Below, in pieces: positions 7,301 through 10,937 of a stretch of DNA of 10,937 nt. This DNA is from an uncultured Campylobacter sp. (GTDB lineage: Bacteria; Campylobacterota; Campylobacteria; Campylobacterales; Campylobacteraceae). The translations under genes were made by a program, and so were the position numbers. The notes under the pieces were generated by a model. It did not search any database and was not told where the DNA came from. It saw nothing but the letters and a program-made list of their open reading frames with translations. The stretch spans positions 1 through 10,937 of the forward strand of contig NZ_CALIJF010000419.1 of the NCBI RefSeq assembly GCF_938018035.1, given 5' to 3'. Each line of letters begins with the position of its first letter. Position 1 is the first letter of the stretch.

Positions 7301-8487
7301 CTGCCCGCCGCAGAGCCGCGACCTGGGCCAACCGGGATGTCGTGATCCTTCGCCCAGTTGATAAAATCCTGCACGATGACCATATAGCCCGAAAAATGCA
7401 TGTTTTTGATGATGGCAAGCTCCTTTTCCAGGCGCTCGCGATAAATTTCGTGTTTCTGTGGGTCGATAAATTTAAGGCGCTCTTTAAGCCCCTCGCGGCA
7501 CAGATAATCGAATAAAAAATCGTCATTTGCAAAGCTATAACGCTCCGAGGGCTGGGGCAGCGAAAGCCCGAGCCTGGCGGCATATTCGATCGTAAATTTA
7601 AAATTCGGCGGCGTCGGCGCATAGTCCTTCTCGTCGAAGGCAAATTTGAGATTACACTTTTGCACGATCTCGGCGGTATTTTCGATCACTTCGGGGATGT
7701 CCGCAAAAAGCCGCCTCATCTCCTCGTCGCTTTTTACGTAAAATTCCGAAACGACGTGTTTTAGGCGGTCGCCGTCGTTGATCGTCTTGCCCATCGAGAT
7801 GCACTGATAGACGTCGTGGGCCTTGGCGCGATCCTTGCGCGAGTAGTGAGCGTCGTTGGTAGCGATGATCTTGACGCCGATTTCGCGCGAGAGGCGGATG
7901 AGGTCTTTATCGACGTTTAATTGCTCGCCGATGCCGTGACGCATGATCTCTAGATAAAAATCCTCGCCGAAAATTTCCTTATATTCAAGCGCCGCTTTTT
8001 TCGCCGCTTCGTAGCCGCCCGCGCCACGTTTTAAATTTCGCTCGCTTCTATTTAGATGAAATTCCACCTCGCCCGCTAGGCATGCCGAGGAGCAGATGAG
8101 CCCCTCGCTGTGCTCTTTTAAAATTTTTTTATTGATCCTCGGATAGTAGTAAAATCCGTCCAAAAACGCACGCGAGCTAAGATACATTAAATTTTTGTAG
8201 CCCGTCTCGTTTTTGGCAAGCAATATCAAATGGTAGCGTTGGCGGTCGCTTTTATCGCCGATATCCTCGTGGTTATGCAGGTAGGTCTCGATGCCGATGA
8301 TCGGCTTGATACCGTGCTTTTTCATCGTCTGATAAAAGTCTATCGCGCCGAACATATTGCCGTGGTCGGTGATCGCGCACGCCTTGGTACCGCGGCTCTG
8401 CAAAAGCTCGGCGAGCTCGCTTACTTTATTCGCTCCGTCTAGCAGCGAATACTCAGTGTGAAGGTGTAGGTGGGTGTAGTCGCTCAT
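4354..8487 (-). CDS. dnaE: DNA polymerase III alpha subunit (DnaE), enlarged form
   Basis: 1377 residues. This is the catalytic subunit of the replicative polymerase, a family C enzyme. The PHP domain at the N-terminus keeps HLHLH (6-10), D17, DHG (41-43), E67, H86, C136, H184 and NDAH (211-214). The palm has GPGRGSAAG, then PDIDVDF with catalytic Asp429 and Asp431, and KFDFLGL with Asp585. YGFNKSHAAAYS leads into the tandem helix-hairpin-helix region. ESSLF (944-948) resembles a beta-clamp-binding motif. Two copies of a module with a GVYLS/GVFLS motif plus OB fold follow (980-1105 and 1111-1236), then a Gly/Arg/Ser-rich linker (1250-1288) and a C-terminal tail. Usual length is near 1160-1200, so this is longer by about 170-180. 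The start at 8487 is chosen for AAGGA six bases upstream; a 19-residue extension from a TTG would run through the probable -10 box. Confidence 0.97.
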   Translation of the reverse strand: MSDYTHLHLHTEYSLLDGANKVSELAELLQSRGTKACAITDHGNMFGAIDFYQTMKKHGIKPIIGIETYLHNHEDIGDKSDRQRYHLILLAKNETGYKNLMYLSSRAFLDGFYYYPRINKKILKEHSEGLICSSACLAGEVEFHLNRSERNLKRGAGGYEAAKKAALEYKEIFGEDFYLEIMRHGIGEQLNVDKDLIRLSREIGVKIIATNDAHYSRKDRAKAHDVYQCISMGKTINDGDRLKHVVSEFYVKSDEEMRRLFADIPEVIENTAEIVQKCNLKFAFDEKDYAPTPPNFKFTIEYAARLGLSLPQPSERYSFANDDFLFDYLCREGLKERLKFIDPQKHEIYRERLEKELAIIKNMHFSGYMVIVQDFINWAKDHDIPVGPGRGSAAGSICAYALRITDLDPIPYNLLFERFLNPSRISMPDIDVDFCQTRRGEVIDYVIDQYGKYNVAQVATFGKLLARGVIRDVARVCDMPLSQADKMAKLIPDKLGITLTQAYDAEPKLKEFIDADPIAQQVWEFALDLEGLNRNAGMHAAGVVISNEPLWNKAPLFKQDKGEDARLVTQYTKNYLEDVDLIKFDFLGLKNLDVIDNAIKLVKRRYNRDIVWEEIDFNDPRTYKTIQSGNTLGIFQIEGAGMQDLAMNLRPDRFEDIIAMISLYRPGPMDLIPDFIRIKHGELKASYIFPELKEILEPTYGIIVYQEQVMQIVQKVGGFSLGDADLVRRAMGKKDEKKLAHMREQYLNGAKELGFDVAKADELFDLIMKFASYGFNKSHAAAYSMITFQTAYLKTYYPAEFMAALLTSEEGNTDKISKYIDEASRLGIGLLPPSINQSLRGFSVVDDENSKSGTSIIYGLGAIKGVGGAAIENILELQSEAKFQSIDDFASRVDNFRVNKKVIESLIYAGAMDCLGKSRLAMIQNMENILDVMKKITEIKKDAESSLFGEDEDMTSGMSVSFVDTDKEFPQGEILKFEQQTVGVYLSGHPLDDYKEEMEGIDYTLSSAFSEIEGDSAEVLSVGRIEDLSTRMTKTGKKMGILNVLDLHGSFELAVFDNALKAIENLSPQEREHPYAFMIKISKSAVGGAAYQLSFLSMMSLQNARDASFRPRAGVFLSENPLKAYAAQLGAIAHTKSNKFDELVGDEDASVKILCVGKIENVHTRTTKSGKQMANLTVLDLAGSFEMSAFGDICDAVTALTDAQLERPMAFWARLSKNTSPYGGKFQIYLDEILTLDAAQNIDGYVPSKVRGFGGRERGGFNSGNFGSGGERSGSFGGGNFAERRSGFTAEDPALKARKERETQRKNAQDFEFELSLGELSREKIYKIYHLAFCDTALKNTKRLILRIRNGSEVLVYPTEYIVSDNFTEKVREIIAA
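4624..4740 (-). other. Gly/Arg/Ser-rich, RGG-like linker within DnaE
   Basis: DnaE residues 1250-1288 are dominated by Gly, Arg, Ser, Asn and Phe, with pieces such as GFGGRERGGF, GSGGERSGSF and GGGNFAERRSG. The composition resembles disordered RGG/FG-type nucleic-acid-binding tails and the glycine-rich linkers of SSB proteins. It lies between the second OB module and the conserved-looking C-terminal tail, so it probably acts as a flexible tether. No frameshift is needed to read through it. Confidence 0.8.
4780..5157 (-). repeat. Second copy of the duplicated OB-fold module in dnaE
   Basis: It encodes DnaE residues 1111-1236. It opens with AGVFLSENPL (matching VGVYLSGHPL of the first copy) and contains the OB-fold core ILCVGKIEN...TRTTKSGK...VLDLAGSFE. 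Compared by eye with the first copy, the 38-residue core has 22 identical positions without gaps. At DNA level the copies have diverged widely, so the duplication is not recent. Confidence 0.85.
5173..5550 (-). repeat. First copy of the duplicated OB-fold module in dnaE
   Basis: It encodes DnaE residues 980-1105: the VGVYLSGHPLDDY motif found just before the OB domain in DnaE proteins generally, then the OB core VLSVGRIED...TRMTKTGKK...VLDLHGSFE. This copy keeps the family's usual GHP motif and directly follows the clamp-motif region, so it is probably the ancestral one. The second copy has ENP in place of GHP. Confidence 0.85.
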
Positions 8488-8493
8488 TTTTGG

Positions 8494-8498
8494 TCCTT
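8494..8498 (-). promoter_or_regulatory. Ribosome binding site AAGGA deciding the dnaE start
   Basis: AAGGA on the minus strand ends six bases before the ATG at 8485-8487. It fixes the start at the MSDYTHLHLH form rather than the longer frame that begins at a TTG further upstream. Confidence 0.8.
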
Positions 8499-8511
8499 TT
8501 TTGATTTGGAG

Positions 8512-8517
8512 ATTATA
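8512..8517 (-). promoter_or_regulatory. Probable -10 box of the dnaE promoter
   Basis: A perfect TATAAT lies on the minus strand 24 bases before the dnaE ATG, giving a short 5' leader. A TTGACC word lies at 8539-8544, but its 21-base spacing is too long for a normal -35 element. Campylobacter sigma-70 promoters often lack a clear -35 and rely on the -10 and A/T-rich upstream DNA, which fits. Confidence 0.55.
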
Positions 8518-8652
8518 GTAAATTCGGGCTTTAGAAACGGTCAAATTTAATGGAATTTTAGCTTAAATTTCAGCGCGAAATTTTACGAGTAAATTTTGTT
8601 ACGGAATTTTACTTCGAAGGTTTTACATTCTGGATCTTGCGGATTAAATTTT

Positions 8653-8693
8653 AGCAAAATTTTAAGCTGAAAATGCTTTGATGAAATTTTGCT
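8653..8693. repeat. Inverted repeat AGCAAAATTT/AAATTTTGCT with inner stem
   Basis: A perfect 10-bp inverted repeat (8653-8662 with 8684-8693) flanks a 21-base loop that has its own AAGC/GCTT pair (8664-8667 with 8675-8678). It lies about 170 bases upstream of dnaE. It could be an RNA structure, a weak terminator or a protein-binding site. Confidence 0.45.
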
Positions 8694-8737
8694 ATCATAT
8701 AAATTCCGCTTACATGAAATTTTGAGCTAACGCAATT

Positions 8738-8778
8738 CCACAAAATTCTACGACTTAGATCGTCGTAAAATTTTGCGG
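8738..8778 (-). terminator. Long hairpin after the racemase gene, possible terminator
   Basis: Arms 8738-8754 and 8762-8778 pair at 15 of 17 positions around a 7-base loop (the mismatches are 8740/8776 and 8748/8768). It lies about 30 bases past the racemase stop on the minus strand. No T run follows on that strand, so it may end or stabilise the symporter-racemase transcript without being a classical intrinsic terminator. Confidence 0.45.
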
Positions 8779-8809
8779 TTTAAAATTCTGCTTGCAAAGT
8801 CTTGCGGCT

Positions 8810-9490
8810 CTATGATCTTGAGAATTCCACGATTGCTTTGGCAAGCTCTCTAGTAGGATCGACGAAAATTTTATCGCTTTTGATTAACGGCAAAAATAGC
8901 GGCAGCTCAGTGCAGGCAACGACGTAAATATCAGCATCGATTTTGCCTAGCAAATTCTCAAAAGCCCCCACGTATTCAGCAGTCTTGCCCGCCTTAACGC
9001 CTTTGTAGATACAATCCATCAAAACCGCTTGATTTTCTTCACCAAGCTCCACGCTGATTAGCCCCGCTTCTTTGAGCGGATCGTCGTAAATTTTAGCTTT
9101 TTTTGTACCGATAGTGGCTAGCACAGCGATTTTATGGGCGTTTGGATAATTTTTGCGGATCGCTTTTACGGTAACCTCGGCGATATGAATTAGCGGGATT
9201 TCCGCCGCAGCTTCTACATCGTCTGCGAAAAAATGCGCCGTGTTGCACGCCATCGCAAACGCCTTGCAGCCTGCATTTTTGAGCCTAACAGCGCTCTCGC
9301 TTAGGCGCGGAAGCGGATTTTCACCTTTGCCTAAGATAAATGCCGTGCGATCTTCAATCTGCGGATAGCTATCGATTACAAGCGGAATATTTTCTTGATC
9401 GCTTCCCGCAGCAGTCTCTTCTATAATCTTCATATACAGATCCGCACTCGCTAAAGGTCCCATTCCACCGATAATTCCAACTCTTTTCAT
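8810..9490 (-). CDS. Aspartate/glutamate racemase family protein
   Basis: 226 residues, the usual length for the family. Asp/Glu racemases invert the alpha carbon using two cysteines, without a cofactor. Both appear in their usual settings: Cys82 in AMACNTAHFF (the CNT motif) and Cys193 in VVACTELPLF (the CTE motif). The N-terminus VGIIGGMGPLAS is the standard opening of the aspartate racemase branch, and the C-terminal FVDPTRELAKAIVEF is also typical. This branch is distinct from MurI, so aspartate or a related amino acid is the likely substrate, though broad-range members exist. The start at 9490 has AAGGA six bases upstream (9497-9501). It lies 28 bases after the symporter stop on the same strand, so the two probably share a transcript and the imported amino acid may be its substrate. 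The exact substrate is an inference. Confidence 0.9.
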   Translation of the reverse strand: MKRVGIIGGMGPLASADLYMKIIEETAAGSDQENIPLVIDSYPQIEDRTAFILGKGENPLPRLSESAVRLKNAGCKAFAMACNTAHFFADDVEAAAEIPLIHIAEVTVKAIRKNYPNAHKIAVLATIGTKKAKIYDDPLKEAGLISVELGEENQAVLMDCIYKGVKAGKTAEYVGAFENLLGKIDADIYVVACTELPLFLPLIKSDKIFVDPTRELAKAIVEFSRS

Positions 9491-9518
9491 AGCTCGTCCT
9501 TTCTAAATTTTACTTGGG

Positions 9519-10829
9519 TTAATTCTCCCACTTACTCATATCCATTTCGTTTTCGCTCTTTGCGACGTAGATCGACGCCACAACATCGCCCGTTACGTTC
9601 ATCGAGGTTCGCCCCATATCCAAAATCGCATCAATGCCCAAAATCATTCCGTAAGCGATCGCTACGTTACCGCTTACCTTGACGCCGATAGACTCGAGCA
9701 CTAAAAGCAGCATCAGCGCACCAGCTCCCGGAACTCCGGCAGTTCCGATCGCAGCAAGCATCGAAGTGATGATGATCGTGAGGTAGTGGCTGCTGTTTAG
9801 ATCGATACCGCAAGCATTAGCGATAAAGAGCGTGCACACGCCCAAATATACGGTCGTGCCGTTCATATTCACCGTAGCACCCACGGGCAAAACAAAGCCG
9901 TAGATCGCCTTTGGAATTCCCATATCTTCGGCGGTTTGCATCGTAATCGGAAGCGTGCCGTTGGAGCTGCGGGTAACAAATGCCGTAAGCATCGGCGGAC
10001 GCACTTTTTTAAGGAATTTAATCGGGCTAACTCCGATAAGCATACAAATAACGCAATAAACCGCAAATACTTGAATAGCAAGTCCCACGTATAGGGTAAT
10101 CGTGACGTTTAGTAGCGAGCTGAAAGCCTCGATGCCGCTTTTATTAAACACTACAAACATTAGCGCAAAAACGCCAATTGGTGCGTATTGCATCACCCAG
10201 TGCACGACCTTAAACATAATCTCGCTCATTCCGTCGAAAAAATTATAAACCGTATCAGCGGAATTTTTAATACGAGCATCACTACTGTCGCGGCAAAACG
10301 CAAGCCCTACGCCAAGAAATAAGCAAAACGCGATAATCGGCAAAATTTCGCCTTTGGCTATGGAATCAAAAGGATTCGTAGGGATTATATTAAGCAAAAT
10401 TTTACTCATACTAGGCGCGTTCGCTGCCTTTTCGACAGCCTTGGACGCATCGCTTAGATCAAGCCCGCTACCTGGAGAAAATATAAACGCACACGCTAGG
10501 CCGATGACGATCGCAAAAAGCGTCGTTATAGCGTAAAATATGATCGCCTTAACGCCTACTTTGCCCAGGTGCGCGGGCGAGATACTGCTAGTGCCCACGA
10601 TGAGCGAACAGATAATGATCGGCACCATAATCATCTTTAAAAGCCGCACGAAAAGATCTCCCAAAGGCGTTAAAATCGCCACCCACGTGGTATCGCCCAC
10701 CGGCATATTTTTAGGTAGTAACATACCGATCGCAGAGCCCAACACTAAAGCGATAATGATGCGCCAAAGCAAGCTTGAATTAAAATAAAAAGCTAAAATT
10801 CCGCCTTTTTTCGTTTGATTTTCTGACAT
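9519..10829 (-). CDS. Dicarboxylate/amino acid:cation symporter (Glu/Asp type)
   Basis: 436 residues from the chosen start. It belongs to the DAACS family, trimeric elevator transporters of the inner membrane that import acidic amino acids or dicarboxylates with Na+ or H+. The sequence follows the archaeal GltPh pattern: ISPAHLGKVGVK after the early helices, hairpin 1 with TRSSNGTLP, TM7 with NMNGT, hairpin 2 with IGTAGVPGAG, and TM8 with DAILDMGRTSMNVTGD. Arg407 in DMGRT corresponds to the Arg that binds the side-chain carboxylate in glutamate/aspartate carriers, which favours an acidic amino acid substrate. The TM7 motif reads NMNGT where GltPh has NMDGT (see findings). Start: ATG 10827-10829 has AGGGAG six bases upstream, while the in-frame ATG at 10833-10835 touches that site directly and would leave no spacing. 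The racemase gene follows 28 bases downstream. Confidence 0.93.
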   Translation of the reverse strand: MSENQTKKGGILAFYFNSSLLWRIIIALVLGSAIGMLLPKNMPVGDTTWVAILTPLGDLFVRLLKMIMVPIIICSLIVGTSSISPAHLGKVGVKAIIFYAITTLFAIVIGLACAFIFSPGSGLDLSDASKAVEKAANAPSMSKILLNIIPTNPFDSIAKGEILPIIAFCLFLGVGLAFCRDSSDARIKNSADTVYNFFDGMSEIMFKVVHWVMQYAPIGVFALMFVVFNKSGIEAFSSLLNVTITLYVGLAIQVFAVYCVICMLIGVSPIKFLKKVRPPMLTAFVTRSSNGTLPITMQTAEDMGIPKAIYGFVLPVGATVNMNGTTVYLGVCTLFIANACGIDLNSSHYLTIIITSMLAAIGTAGVPGAGALMLLLVLESIGVKVSGNVAIAYGMILGIDAILDMGRTSMNVTGDVVASIYVAKSENEMDMSKWEN

Positions 10830-10835
10830 GGACAT

Positions 10836-10841
10836 CTCCCT
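10836..10841 (-). promoter_or_regulatory. Ribosome binding site AGGGAG deciding the symporter start
   Basis: AGGGAG on the minus strand is six bases from ATG 10827-10829 but directly abuts ATG 10833-10835. The spacing supports the inner start, giving a protein two residues shorter than the longest frame. Confidence 0.65.
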
Positions 10842-10861
10842 GCACTAAGAATTTTAACGGA

Positions 10862-10867
10862 ATTCTA
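10862..10867 (-). promoter_or_regulatory. Possible -10 box (TAGAAT) for the symporter-racemase unit
   Basis: TAGAAT lies on the minus strand about 32 bases before the chosen ATG, behind a run of A/T-rich DNA (10880-10895) that could serve in place of a -35 element. This is a weak, one-mismatch match. Confidence 0.35.
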
Positions 10868-10937
10868 CCGCAACTTGCCATAAAATAAAATTTAATCGGT
10901 CGCCAAATGAAAGTTAAATTTGAAAATTCAATCGCGA

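Larger units (their letters stand above)
8488..8809. other. Spacer between racemase and dnaE with hairpins and promoter
   Basis: 322 bases without a gene. From the dnaE side it holds the ribosome site and a -10 box, then A/T-rich DNA with many AAATTT words, two copies of ATGAAATTTTG (8681-8691 and 8714-8724, 33 bases apart), a hairpin at 8653-8693 and a longer hairpin at 8738-8778 close to the racemase end. A TATGAT word on the minus strand at 8694-8699 could be a second, weaker -10 box. Confidence 0.6.

Noticed and set aside
7227..7643. 138-residue minus-strand frame inside dnaE
   Set aside because: It is a shifted-frame shadow of the polymerase palm region. Its Arg/Ser-rich composition is that of an out-of-frame reading.
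8488..8544. Longer DnaE beginning at TTG 8542-8544
   Set aside because: The extra 19 residues overlap a TATAAT box and the ribosome site. The ATG at 8485-8487 with AAGGA gives the normal DnaE N-terminus.

Overview
The window looks like a chromosomal segment of a Campylobacter, or a close relative in the Campylobacterota. The basis is the protein style, the A/T-rich spacers full of AAATTT-type words, the strong AAGGA ribosome sites, and a coaX gene preceded by a small unknown protein gene and a lipoprotein gene, an order I recall from Campylobacter genomes. The coding DNA is fairly GC-rich for the genus, which would fit the oral species with higher GC (gracilis, showae, rectus or curvus type). 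The species call is an inference from memory, not a search.

Left part, plus strand (1-2976): five genes run as one tightly packed unit in which each start overlaps the stop of the gene before. They are the 3' part of a membrane-anchored, YfgM/TPR-like protein, a lipoprotein with BamB-like beta-propeller character, a 110-residue protein of unknown function, type III pantothenate kinase (coaX) and a short-form ATP phosphoribosyltransferase (hisG). The first pair recalls the yfgM-bamB pair of other proteobacteria. The last two start coenzyme A synthesis and histidine synthesis.

Middle (2977-4353): about 1.4 kb between the ends of two convergent genes, with no gene I can support. It holds many AAATTT and AATTTCAAAAT words, a GC-rich hairpin just after hisG, and a long-range 12-bp inverted repeat.

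Right part, minus strand (4354-10937): reading leftward from the right edge, a glutamate/aspartate-type sodium symporter and an Asp/Glu racemase form a two-gene unit. After a 322-bp spacer with two hairpins and a probable promoter comes dnaE, the replicative DNA polymerase III alpha subunit. The DnaE is unusually long (1377 residues). Most of the excess is explained by a tandem duplication of the module holding the GVYLSGHPL motif and OB fold, plus a 39-residue Gly/Arg/Ser-rich linker.

Most genes are ordinary housekeeping genes. The points most worth a second look are the doubled OB module and RGG-like linker in DnaE, the Asp-to-Asn change at a predicted sodium site of the symporter, the short HisG with no partner HisZ in view, and the large empty convergent region. 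I saw no mobile element, CRISPR array, tRNA or rRNA.
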